Assembly (NCBI GenBank): GCA_949286835.1
Contig: CASEDP010000005.1
Span: 1 to 64,000, forward strand
DNA length: 64,000 nucleotides
Reading direction: 5' to 3'
DNA from: an uncultured Clostridia bacterium
Lineage (GTDB): Bacteria; Bacillota; Clostridia; Christensenellales; Borkfalkiaceae
The translations under genes and the position numbers were made by a program. The notes under the pieces were generated by a model. That model made no database searches. It saw nothing but the letters and a program-made list of their open reading frames with translations, and was not told the DNA's origin. The stretch's first letter is position 1. Each line of letters starts with the position of its first letter. Shown in pieces: positions 36,785 to 44,909 of the stretch.

Positions 36785-38866
36785 TTATACCTCTTCCGCG
36801 CCGGAATTTTCCTTTTTCTCTATATTGACCTTTTCGATGAAGCCGTCGACCTTATTGAAGTCGGCATTTTCGGCGAGGAACTGCTTCCTGCCCTCCACCT
36901 TGTCGCCCATAAGCATCTCTATCATCTTGGAGGCTTCCTGAATGTTTTCGAGCGTGACCTGAATGAGGTTGCGCGTCGCGGGGTTCATAGTCGTCTCCCA
37001 GAGCTGGTCGGCAGACATCTCGCCGAGACCCTTGTACCTCTGCAATGAATAGCCCTTTCCGACTTTTTTAATCTTTTCGTCGAGCTCCTTGTCGTCGTAA
37101 GCGTACTCCACGACGTCCTTTTTATATACCTTGTAGAGAGGCGGCATTCCTATATAGACATAGCCCGCCGCAATGAGCTCGCGCATATATTTAAAGAAGA
37201 ATGTAAGAAGTATGCAGCGTATGTGCATACCGTCCTGGTCTGCATCCGATAGGATTATGACCTTTTTATAGCGCGTCTTGTCCACCTCGAAAGTGCGGTT
37301 GAAGCCCGCGCCTATCGCCGAGACGAGCGTCTTTATCTCCTCGTTCTGCAGCGCCTGAAGCGCGCTCTTCTTCTGCACGTTCAAAGGCTTGCCCCTTAAG
37401 GGCAGAATGGACTGAAACTGCCTTACCCTTGCCTGCTTTGCCGTACCGCCCGCGGAATCGCCCTCGACAATGAACAGCTCGTTGAGGTCGGGGTTCTTGC
37501 CCGAGCAGGGCGCGAGCTTGCCTATTAAATTGAGCCCGTCGTTTTCGGACGCTGCCTTGGCAACGTCCCTCTCGGCGCGGTGCTTAATTCTGTCGTCTGC
37601 GGCAAACTTGGCCTTTTTGGAGATTTCGTCAAAGACGGACTTGTTGCCCCTCGCGTTCATAAGCGAGGTCAGCCCCTCGACTACCGCCTGCTCTACGGGG
37701 GCTTTGGCTTCGGGATTGCCGAGTTTGGTCTTGGTCTGCCCCTCGAATTCCACATTGTTGAGCTGGACGGTCAGGACGGCGGTAAGCCCCTCCTTCACGT
37801 CGTCGGCGATGAACGCGGGATCCTTGCTCTTTAAAAAGCCGTTGTTCCTCGCATAGTCGTTGATTGCCTTTAAAAGTCCGTTGTGGAAGCCTATCTCGTG
37901 ATAGCCTCCCTCGATTGTGGATATGTTGTTGACGAACGAGCAGAGATTTTCCTCGTCGTCCCTGGTGTGCGAGAGGGCGAACTCTATCTTTATCTTGCCC
38001 GCGGGCGCACCCTTAATCTGAATGTCCTTTATCGTGGAATAATAGAGAGGTTTGGGGTAAATTACCGTCTTGCCGTCGTTGAGGTAGTCGACAAAATCTA
38101 CAAGTCCGCCGTCGTATTTATATGTTACGGGCTCTTTTACGGGAAGGGGCACCTTCTTGAGCGAGGTTTCGCCCTCCTCGTCGGTGACCTCCTCCATCTT
38201 ATAGAGCTGGCGGTTGTCGACAAAGTTTATCTTTACCCCTTTGTTCAGAAAGGCAAGCTCCTTTAAACGCTTGGCGACGGTGTCGTGGTTCCACTCTATA
38301 GTCTCAAATACTTCGCTGTCCGGCATAAAACGCACATACGACCCGCGCTTTTTCGTCTTTTCGCCGGTATTCACGATTGAACCTTCGGGTATTCCGCACA
38401 GCCACTTTTTTTGTTTTTTGTCGTATGAGGAGGTAAATCTCATCTTGAAGAGCGTGCCCCTGTACACCTCTACATTGAGCCACTTTGAAAGTGCGTTGGT
38501 GACCGACGCGCCGACGCCGTGCAGACCGCCGGAAAAGGCATAGTTGCCGCTGTCGAACTTGCCGCCCGCGTGCAGTTTGGTAAATATGAGCTCTACGCCG
38601 GACATACCCGTCTTTGTGTTGATGTCGGTGGGCATACCCCTGCCGTTATCCTCTACGGACGCCGAACCGTCGGGATGAAGAGTGACGGTTATCTCGTCCG
38701 CATAGCCGTTTGCCGCCTCGTCAATCGAGTTGTCGACAATTTCCCACAGAATATGGTGGAGCCCCTTTACGCCCGTAGAGCCGATATACATACCCGGTCT
38801 TACCCTGACCGCCTCCAGCCCTTCGAGTACCTTTAAGTCGTCCGCGTTATAAGTCTTTTCTGCCAT
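36785..38866 (-). CDS. Type IIA topoisomerase subunit B (gyrase/topoisomerase IV)
   Basis: The start at ATG 38866 gives 693 residues. The GHKL ATPase has the N-box (EIVDNSIDEAANG) and GLHGVGASVTNAL; the Toprim domain has EGDSAGGTAKQARVRQFQSI and SDADQDGMHIR. PLRGKPLNVQKK resembles both GyrB and ParE. It pairs with the A subunit downstream and ade after it. Confidence 0.9.
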   Translation of the reverse strand: MAEKTYNADDLKVLEGLEAVRVRPGMYIGSTGVKGLHHILWEIVDNSIDEAANGYADEITVTLHPDGSASVEDNGRGMPTDINTKTGMSGVELIFTKLHAGGKFDSGNYAFSGGLHGVGASVTNALSKWLNVEVYRGTLFKMRFTSSYDKKQKKWLCGIPEGSIVNTGEKTKKRGSYVRFMPDSEVFETIEWNHDTVAKRLKELAFLNKGVKINFVDNRQLYKMEEVTDEEGETSLKKVPLPVKEPVTYKYDGGLVDFVDYLNDGKTVIYPKPLYYSTIKDIQIKGAPAGKIKIEFALSHTRDDEENLCSFVNNISTIEGGYHEIGFHNGLLKAINDYARNNGFLKSKDPAFIADDVKEGLTAVLTVQLNNVEFEGQTKTKLGNPEAKAPVEQAVVEGLTSLMNARGNKSVFDEISKKAKFAADDRIKHRAERDVAKAASENDGLNLIGKLAPCSGKNPDLNELFIVEGDSAGGTAKQARVRQFQSILPLRGKPLNVQKKSALQALQNEEIKTLVSAIGAGFNRTFEVDKTRYKKVIILSDADQDGMHIRCILLTFFFKYMRELIAAGYVYIGMPPLYKVYKKDVVEYAYDDKELDEKIKKVGKGYSLQRYKGLGEMSADQLWETTMNPATRNLIQVTLENIQEASKMIEMLMGDKVEGRKQFLAENADFNKVDGFIEKVNIEKKENSGAEEV

Positions 38867-38995
38867 CTTAATTTTCCCGCATATCCGTAATCGGCGCAAC
38901 GCGAAGAGTTTTTATGCCCCCTGTCCGCCCTCTCGGGGCAGCTATCTCGGGCACTTCTGCGCCAATACCGCATAAATTTAGATTATATCTATAAA

Positions 38996-39024
38996 ATTAT
39001 ACCATATGTTGTAGTAAAAAGCAA
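38996..39024 (-). promoter_or_regulatory. Promoter of the topoisomerase/ade operon
   Basis: Minus strand: TTGCTT, 17-bp spacer and TATAAT (near 39001-38996). The stretch 38900-38990 has a CCCC-rich hairpin-like segment but no gene. Confidence 0.55.
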
Positions 39025-39126
39025 GTGCCGCACACAATTTTATTTTGACCATTACCGCCGCAGTCGGACAAATTCTGACCGCCTCTTACCCCGCCGAAAA
39101 TTTCCGCAAACAATTCTGACATACCG

Positions 39127-39155
39127 TTGACAAAAGCAATATACGGTGATACACT
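39127..39155 (+). promoter_or_regulatory. Promoter of the GntR-ABC operon
   Basis: TTGACA (39127-39132), 17-bp spacer, TACACT (39150-39155). Confidence 0.6.
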
Positions 39156-39181
39156 TAATACAGATAATACAGTTAATACAG
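39155..39181 (+). repeat. Three 9-bp tandem repeats at the GntR promoter
   Basis: TTAATACAG, ATAATACAG and TTAATACAG follow one another without a gap, directly after the -10 box and before the ribosome site. This is where a repressor would act on its own promoter. Confidence 0.7.
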
Positions 39182-39203
39182 ATTAGACTGCGAGGAGGAT
39201 AGA

Positions 39204-39551
39204 ATGGAAATCCGCCTACGGGGACAAAAGAACATAAGCGAAGAGATTGCGGAGGAATTTGAAAAGCTGATACGCTTCGGCGCGCTGCGCGAGGGCGAAA
39301 AGCTGCCTTCCTGCCGCGCCCTTGCGCTGCAACTGGGTATAAATCCCAACACGGCGGAACGCGCCTTTATGGAGCTGGAACGCCGCGGACTTGTAAAGAC
39401 CATACCCAAAAAGGGCGTATTTGTTTGCGCCGCGGGGGCAGACCTTGTGCACAGGGAGGCAAAGAGACAACTTGTCGCCATAAAGGACGCAGGACTTACC
39501 CGCGGAGAGCTGATTGCGCTCATAGACGAGATATACAGGGAGGAAAGCTGA
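39204..39551 (+). CDS. GntR-family (YtrA-type) transcriptional regulator
   Basis: The 115-residue protein has a winged helix (GALREGEKLPSCRALALQLG, then NPNTAERAFMELERRGLVK) and only a short helical tail, as in the YtrA subgroup, which controls ABC transporter operons. It precedes an ABC ATPase and permease, overlapping the ATPase gene by 1 nt (TGATG). It most likely represses its own operon. Confidence 0.85.
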   Translation: MEIRLRGQKNISEEIAEEFEKLIRFGALREGEKLPSCRALALQLGINPNTAERAFMELERRGLVKTIPKKGVFVCAAGADLVHREAKRQLVAIKDAGLTRGELIALIDEIYREES

Positions 39552-40465
39552 TGATTGAGATTGAGAACATTGCCAAGTCATACGGCAGGCACGTAGCACT
39601 GTCCGGGGCGAACGCAGTAATTCCGACCGGCAGCGTCTACGGCGTTGTAGGCATAAACGGCGCGGGAAAATCTACGCTTCTCAGACTTATGGCGGGCGTA
39701 ATGCGCGCAGACGGCGGGGAAATAAGGTACGACGGTCAGGAAGTGTTTGAAAACGAGTACGTAAAGCGGGAAATATTCTTTCTGCCTGACGAGCCTTACT
39801 ACGGCGGCAACACGACGGGCAACTCGCTTGCTCGTCTGTATTCGGCGTACTACCCCTTCTCGGCTGACATTTTCGCCGAGTGGTGCAATAAATTTTCACT
39901 GAACGCCGACGCGCCCGTGCGCAACTTTTCAAAGGGAATGAAGAGGCAGATGTTCCTTTCGCTTGCGATAGCGTCGCAGCCCAAATTTCTGCTCCTCGAC
40001 GAGGCGTTCGACGGGCTTGACCCGGGGGCGAGGCTGATGTTCAAGCGGGCGCTCATCGAGATGAGCGAAACTTACGGCTGCACCGCCGTAATCGCCTCCC
40101 ACTCCCTGCGCGAGCTGTCGGACATATGCACGCACTTTGCGCTGATATCCGACGGAAAGACGGTGTGCGGCGGCGAAATTAACGAGAATTTGCAGAGCGT
40201 ACACAAGTTCCAGGTCGCATTAGGCCGCACGGCAAAGCGGAGCGATTTTGCCTTCGACTACATCAAGTGCGACGTTACGGGCAGGGTAGCCACGGTAATA
40301 GTGCAGGGCGACGCCGAAAGCGCACGCGCGCGGCTCAAGGAGATGATGCCGCTATTCATAGAGGAAATCCCCGTCGACTTCGAGGAATTTTTCCTCATAA
40401 AGACGCAGGAGCGCAACCAAACGCTCCCGCAGGAGGACAGCGATGAAGCAGTCGATAGCCTATGA
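39551..40465 (+). CDS. ABC transporter ATP-binding protein
   Basis: The 304-residue ATPase has Walker A (GINGAGKSTLL), a signature region NFSKGMKRQMFLSLAI and Walker B (FLLLDEAFDGLD) with the H-loop in IASHSL. It resembles YtrB/EcsA-type exporters. It overlaps the permease gene by 23 nt. The substrate is unknown; antibiotic or peptide export is typical for GntR-linked systems. Confidence 0.88.
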   Translation: MIEIENIAKSYGRHVALSGANAVIPTGSVYGVVGINGAGKSTLLRLMAGVMRADGGEIRYDGQEVFENEYVKREIFFLPDEPYYGGNTTGNSLARLYSAYYPFSADIFAEWCNKFSLNADAPVRNFSKGMKRQMFLSLAIASQPKFLLLDEAFDGLDPGARLMFKRALIEMSETYGCTAVIASHSLRELSDICTHFALISDGKTVCGGEINENLQSVHKFQVALGRTAKRSDFAFDYIKCDVTGRVATVIVQGDAESARARLKEMMPLFIEEIPVDFEEFFLIKTQERNQTLPQEDSDEAVDSL

Positions 40466-41576
40466 ATTCAGGCGGATACTGATGCCGCTCATCATATTTA
40501 CGGTCATTGCCGCCGCATTCTTCGTAGTGACGGCGCTGTCGACCGATTTCGTTACGAACACCCTGTACCCAGGCACATCGGAGATATACCATATTCCCCG
40601 AAACACGCTCGCATATGTGCCCGCAGCCATACTGCTGATACTCTGTTACCTCGTTCCCGCGATGCAGTTCGCGTTTATGATGAAGAGGCGCAGCGCAGAT
40701 CTGTGGTATTCGCTGCCGATAAGGCGCGAAAAACTGATGCTCACCCGCCTTGTAAGCGGAATGATGCTCGTGTTCGTTCCATATACCGTCAGTTTCTTTG
40801 CGGGGGTCGGCGTAATTGCGTGCAGTCTGAACGCATTCAAAATGGAATATTATTTTGCGATGTTTGCCTCCTCGCTGCCCCTCGGCGCGATGCTGTTCGG
40901 CATAAACTCCTTCCTCTTCACCCGCGCCAACACCGTCTTTGACGGCACGGTGTTTATGATTGCGGGAATGTTCGCGGTGCTTGCGCCCGCCTCATACATA
41001 TTCACCTGCCTGAACATTGCGGAAATTACCGTGGACTACGGCGCAAGAAATAGTCTCAACTATATGCCGTTCGGTCCGCTTGTAAGGGTTTTCTCGATGT
41101 TCGACACCGCCATACTCGGCAGAGATTTTGAAATGACATATGCGTGGATACCGCTGACCATCGCCGCCGTCGAGGGAGTTGCGGCATACTTCGGGCTGTT
41201 CTTCACCGCAAGGACGCACAGGGCGGAGGATGCAGAGCAGGTCTCCTCCTCGCCGTTCGGCTACCGCACCTTAATACCCTACTATCTGCTGTTCACGGCG
41301 GCAATCTGCGTGCCCTCAGTCAACATCCCCGCAGGCAGCGACGCGTTGATATATTACCTTGCAATTCTGGTGCTCGGCGCCGTGGCATACTTCATATACC
41401 GTCGCTCCTTCCGCCTTTCAAAGCGGGACTGCTTCTGGCTTTTCGGCTCCTTCTTTGCGGGCATTGCAGTTATGATCCTGCTGTGGGTGATATACTGTTC
41501 GCTTTGCAGTTATGATCCTGCTGTGGGTGATATACTGTTCGCTTTGACGCGGCACGAAATATCGCGGTGCCTCTAA
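40443..41576 (+). CDS. ABC transporter permease with a frameshifted C-terminus
   Basis: The 377-residue protein has about ten hydrophobic segments and is the membrane partner of the ATPase. Its natural end seems to be ...MILLWVIYCSL followed by TGA. An exact 40-bp tandem duplication (41466-41545) repeats the last coding bases; because 40 is not a multiple of 3 the frame skips that stop and adds about 24 residues (CSYDPAVGDILFAL...). The change lies at the very end, so function may be kept. Confidence 0.8.
   Translation: MKQSIAYEFRRILMPLIIFTVIAAAFFVVTALSTDFVTNTLYPGTSEIYHIPRNTLAYVPAAILLILCYLVPAMQFAFMMKRRSADLWYSLPIRREKLMLTRLVSGMMLVFVPYTVSFFAGVGVIACSLNAFKMEYYFAMFASSLPLGAMLFGINSFLFTRANTVFDGTVFMIAGMFAVLAPASYIFTCLNIAEITVDYGARNSLNYMPFGPLVRVFSMFDTAILGRDFEMTYAWIPLTIAAVEGVAAYFGLFFTARTHRAEDAEQVSSSPFGYRTLIPYYLLFTAAICVPSVNIPAGSDALIYYLAILVLGAVAYFIYRRSFRLSKRDCFWLFGSFFAGIAVMILLWVIYCSLCSYDPAVGDILFALTRHEISRCL
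41466..41545 (+). repeat. Exact 40-bp tandem duplication in the permease gene
   Basis: Unit 1 is 41466-41505 and unit 2 is 41506-41545; they are identical. The copy after unit 2 continues with GACGC, giving TTTGA, the likely old stop. Confidence 0.95.
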
Positions 41577-41608
41577 GCATAACATCGCGGAGCTTCACAT
41601 AAAAATTT

Positions 41609-41645
41609 ATGCCCGACGGAGCAGGTAAATCGCTCTGTCGGGCAT
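41609..41645. terminator. Terminator between the permease and the MATE stump
   Basis: ATGCCCGACGGAGC (41609-41622) pairs with GCTCTGTCGGGCAT (41632-41645, one mismatch) and is followed by CTTTTTG on the plus strand. Confidence 0.8.
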
Positions 41646-41663
41646 CTTTTTGCCGTTACGTAA

Positions 41664-41753
41664 TTAAGTTAACCGTACCGCAAAGCGCAGAATGAGCTTG
41701 CCTACCGGCTGAGCGGCAAAGGGATTTTTACCCTCTCCTTTTTGTTGTTCCAT
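41664..41753 (-). pseudogene. N-terminal stump of a MATE-family efflux pump
   Basis: A 29-codon frame starts with ATG after AAAGGAG and reads NPFAAQPVGKLILRFAV, the typical opening of MATE multidrug pumps (PVGKLLxKFAVPS). It then runs into unrelated residues and stops. The rest of the pump, about 400 codons, is missing. MarR-MATE pairs are common in Clostridia, so this is the remnant of such an operon. Confidence 0.65.
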
Positions 41754-41853
41754 CTGTGTCGTTTCTCCTTTATTAAGTAACTTGTTACGTATTATGATAA
41801 GAATTTCAGACAGCACCCGCCAACGAGAGCAACTGCCTGAAAGGTTTTGCATA

Positions 41854-42305
41854 TCAGTCGTAGTCGATACTTTTGAGTATGGCAGCGATAATTCTGTCGA
41901 GCGTCTGCCTGTTCTCTTCCGAAAGCTGCCCGCAGAGTTCACTGAACGCCTCCTCATCCTGCGCGAGAATGAGATTGTGTATGCCCCTCGACTTTTCGGT
42001 CGTGGAAATGACCTTACACCTCTTGTCGCTTACCCCCCCGGAGCACATAAGATAGCCCTTCTTTTCAAGCTGGCGGACGATCTTGGTCATTGCGGGGTGC
42101 TTCACGCACTCTATCCTCTCGAGGGTGTTCCGGTGAATTTCGCCCTCTCCCTTCTCTTCGAGGCGGCTTACGGAGCCGAGCACGCGGAGCTGTACGCTCG
42201 TCACCCCCCCATCTTTTCGGCCTTTTCGTCCATCAGCCTGCGGAAGGCGCGGTTTATTATGGCAATTTTGAGCCCGACGAAGTCAGCAAAAAAGCACTCA
42301 AACAC
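41854..42305 (-). pseudogene. MarR-family regulator broken at a G7 tract
   Basis: The C-terminal frame (42204-41854) holds the MarR winged helix (PAMTKIVRQLEKKGYL, DKRCKVISTTEKS). The N-terminal helix is in another frame: from GTG at 42305 it reads FADFVGLKIAIINRAFRRL and ends in EKMGG-stop. The two join at a run of seven G (42210-42204, minus strand). Eight G would restore one frame. It lies directly downstream of the split tRNA 3' half. Confidence 0.7.
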
Positions 42306-42331
42306 GCCATTTTAGGCATTATCTGAGTGCT

Positions 42332-42382
42332 TGGTGCGGATAACAGGATTTGAACCTGCACGGTCGCCCAATGGATTCTAAG
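42332..42382 (-). pseudogene. 3' half of the interrupted host tRNA-Leu(UAG)
   Basis: It reads from the anticodon loop (CTTAGAATCC) through the variable arm, the T arm (GCAGG-TTCAAAT-CCTGT) and the acceptor strand TATCCGC to A-CCA. The matching 5' half is at 60921-60962 and its acceptor strand GCGGATA is perfectly complementary. Confidence 0.9.
42373..42382. other. attL core (left element boundary)
   Basis: GGATTCTAAG, the only sequence shared by the left and right junctions, corresponds to the tRNA anticodon loop and 3' stem. Further copies are at 60921-60930 (attR) and in the carried tRNA at 60819-60828. Confidence 0.8.
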
Positions 42383-42507
42383 GCTAAATATATGAAAATT
42401 TCGTCCTCACCAACAGGACGACAAGGCAAATTAAAATTGCTTGATTTCAGGCAAAAACAAGCTAAAAACAGCCTGAAACAGCTTAAAACTCAGTAGTTTA
42501 AAACACT

Positions 42508-42625
42508 ACTTCCAATAACTTCCCTCGCCGTTTGTTGTCAGCTTGTGTCCTACTTCCTTTAACTTCCCAAAACCTTTCAAAAACAAGGAAAAATCTTTGA
42601 CAAAAAAACCCAATTACTTCCCAAA
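42508..42625. repeat. Left arm-type integrase sites (ACTTCC repeats)
   Basis: ACTTCC(C)A-type repeats begin at 42508, 42518, 42552, 42562 and 42616, the last two reading ACTTCCCAA. They lie 125-250 bp inside the left core, as arm sites of tyrosine integrases do. Otherwise 42383-42706 has no gene I can support. Confidence 0.65.
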
Positions 42626-42706
42626 GTTATTTTTACCAAACTATAAGCATAGCGGCGTGGCGAATTTCTCGCCGCGCCGATATGTTTTATATTTCAAGGC
42701 TATTCT

Positions 42707-43174
42707 TTAGTAATAATCTTTTTCACAGATTTTTATATCGCCATCAATAAAAATATAGATATTTACAGTTATACAATCTTTATTTCCACCTAAAATAATC
42801 ATTATAGGCTCTGGACATTTTAGTGACTTATCTTTTGCATTATTTTCTAACTGCATTAGATCTTGCTTACTTGCAAGAGGTGATACATTAGGATGCAAAT
42901 GCCAATCACCTAAATAATATTTTCCATCATCCCACTCGTTTTTCAAGAAGTTTTTTAAACCTTGAACACCTCTTTGAAACGATGCTTGCTTTAATATTGA
43001 ATCAGGAGTCGGCAAACACATTTTTGTAACCACAGCAGAAGTTAAATCTGAAGAGTAATATCCACAAATTATCCCCCCTGTCTCAGTATTACTTGTTTTT
43101 AAATGATTCGAAATATAATCTTTGTATAATTCTTCATCTAAGCTAATTGATATATTTTTATAACGAAAAATCAT
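42707..43174 (-). CDS. cap3: CBASS Cap3: JAMM/MPN isopeptidase
   Basis: I start at ATG 43174 (155 residues). It shows a full JAMM zinc site: Glu31 in NTETGGIICG and HLHPNVSPLASKQD, which is HxH-x7-S-x2-D (His92, His94, Ser102, Asp105). In type II CBASS, Cap3 cleaves the bond that Cap2 makes between the CD-NTase C-terminus and its target. The start lies inside the end of cap2 (17-nt overlap). It is the last gene of the operon. Confidence 0.9.
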   Translation of the reverse strand: MIFRYKNISISLDEELYKDYISNHLKTSNTETGGIICGYYSSDLTSAVVTKMCLPTPDSILKQASFQRGVQGLKNFLKNEWDDGKYYLGDWHLHPNVSPLASKQDLMQLENNAKDKSLKCPEPIMIILGGNKDCITVNIYIFIDGDIKICEKDYY

Positions 43175-44909
43175 TGTCAACCACAACTTCTATACCCGAA
43201 TTAGTCGTTTTATTGTAATACTTGATAAGCTTTTCTTCGCTATTAAATAGATTACTAATTATCTCATTAGCAAAAATATTCGCCCAAACCGATACATCTG
43301 AATACATTGCTGGAAATACTGGATGATAACACCCTATTCCTTCCCAAGCCATTTCTCCTTCACCTAATCCTTCAACTGCGCTATTAAAAAACTCTAAGGT
43401 CTTTCTAAAATACGCTTCACCATCAAGTGTATTTCCCACACATCTGTAATAACAGAATTTTTTTGCACCGTAAGTAAATGCCCCTATGTAAAAAGTTTTA
43501 TTACTTTTATAAGTACATTTTTGTAAAACTGATACCACAGAATTATTACCTGTACAATCTATAATTACATCACAACCAGATAATTTATCAACATTATTTT
43601 GCGATAATTCTTCTGCGGAACTTGAAAGCAAAATTGAGGGATTAATTTTTACTAACCTTTTAATTAATGTTTCAGTCTTCAATTCGCCAATATCGTCAAG
43701 CGTTGAAATGTGCCTTGCAAGGTTGCCAATATTTACGCAATCACTATCGATAATATGCAAATTCTTTATACCCATTCTTGTTAAAGATTCACACAACATA
43801 GATCCTAAAGCACCACATCCAATCACACAGAAATTTAATTCCTTAATGACTTTATCCACAGAACCCCTTGTTCTTATTGCAACATCATCACAATTCTGTG
43901 TAGCACCAATTAATAATGGGCCTTTAAGCGCTCTATCTTTCAAATAATGCAATAGTCCATCTACACTATTACGAAATCCTTTACAAGGAAAATTTATTGC
44001 AGGTAAAACTATTTGCATCCAATAATATGATTTAGGTTGGTCTCCAATTTTTTCTGGAATAGGAGCAACTAATAGCAAGTTAGAAATTTTTCCGAGCCTT
44101 TTATTTAAAAGACCAGCCATTTTTCTTTCTATTGAAATATTTTGCCTATGACAAGCAGCAACAAGTTCTTCCCATGTTTTAGGATACTGCCATGGTTTAA
44201 TAACAGGTATATCTTTCAGTTTAATCCATGCAGCAAGAACCTTTCCACTGAAATCTTCTTTTAAACTTCCCCATTCAGGAACACTACATGTTTTGGTTAT
44301 TTTTTTATCAAAGATTTTATCCAGCACTAAATATTTTCTATTCGCTAAAGTTAAATTCTTAAGGTAAGCATATCCACAGTCAGCACTAAAATCACTCCAG
44401 TCTGAAATTTGCCCTTCTTTATATAAAAGTATTTCCTTTATATTATATGGTACTACCGGTAATTCAAATTGATCGCCAGCCTTAACTAGGTTGTTTTGTG
44501 CTGCATCATCAAGCCATTTTAACATGCGCTGCAAATACCAAGAAAACTTTTTTCCAGTCAAAGGCTCAGAATAATGGCTTGATGGTAAATACAACGAATC
44601 TGACGGAGTTTCCAAACATGGCTTACCCATACGAAACGGTAAATTTTCCTTAAGTTCATTTAATGCTTGATGTTGGAATGTAGCAGTAATACTATTTGTA
44701 TTTGAAGGATAAAAATCAACATCATTCCCATCAAATACAATATACCAGTCACTGCTCTTAGGTACATATACACTTCCTTCGCCGTTTATAATTATCCTTA
44801 CCTTTAAGCAATAATTATTATCAATTTTATAAAGGTCTTCAATTAATTCATACTCTTTAAAAGCATCAATAATTAGCCTGATTTTTTGTAATTCTTCAAT
44901 ATCATGCAT
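43158..44909 (-). CDS. cap2: CBASS Cap2: E2-E1 fusion ligase
   Basis: The 583-residue protein has an E2-like N-terminal part with a candidate catalytic Cys98 (RMGKPCLETP), a linker domain and a ThiF/E1 adenylation domain from about residue 350. The nucleotide loop is FCVIGCGALGSM (361-372), with IIDSDCVNIGNLARH after it. Cys527 in GIGCYHPVFPA fits the E1 catalytic cysteine. Cap2 conjugates the CD-NTase through its C-terminus and so primes it for activity. It starts directly at the CD-NTase stop. Confidence 0.92.
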   Translation of the reverse strand: MHDIEELQKIRLIIDAFKEYELIEDLYKIDNNYCLKVRIIINGEGSVYVPKSSDWYIVFDGNDVDFYPSNTNSITATFQHQALNELKENLPFRMGKPCLETPSDSLYLPSSHYSEPLTGKKFSWYLQRMLKWLDDAAQNNLVKAGDQFELPVVPYNIKEILLYKEGQISDWSDFSADCGYAYLKNLTLANRKYLVLDKIFDKKITKTCSVPEWGSLKEDFSGKVLAAWIKLKDIPVIKPWQYPKTWEELVAACHRQNISIERKMAGLLNKRLGKISNLLLVAPIPEKIGDQPKSYYWMQIVLPAINFPCKGFRNSVDGLLHYLKDRALKGPLLIGATQNCDDVAIRTRGSVDKVIKELNFCVIGCGALGSMLCESLTRMGIKNLHIIDSDCVNIGNLARHISTLDDIGELKTETLIKRLVKINPSILLSSSAEELSQNNVDKLSGCDVIIDCTGNNSVVSVLQKCTYKSNKTFYIGAFTYGAKKFCYYRCVGNTLDGEAYFRKTLEFFNSAVEGLGEGEMAWEGIGCYHPVFPAMYSDVSVWANIFANEIISNLFNSEEKLIKYYNKTTNSGIEVVVDNDFSL

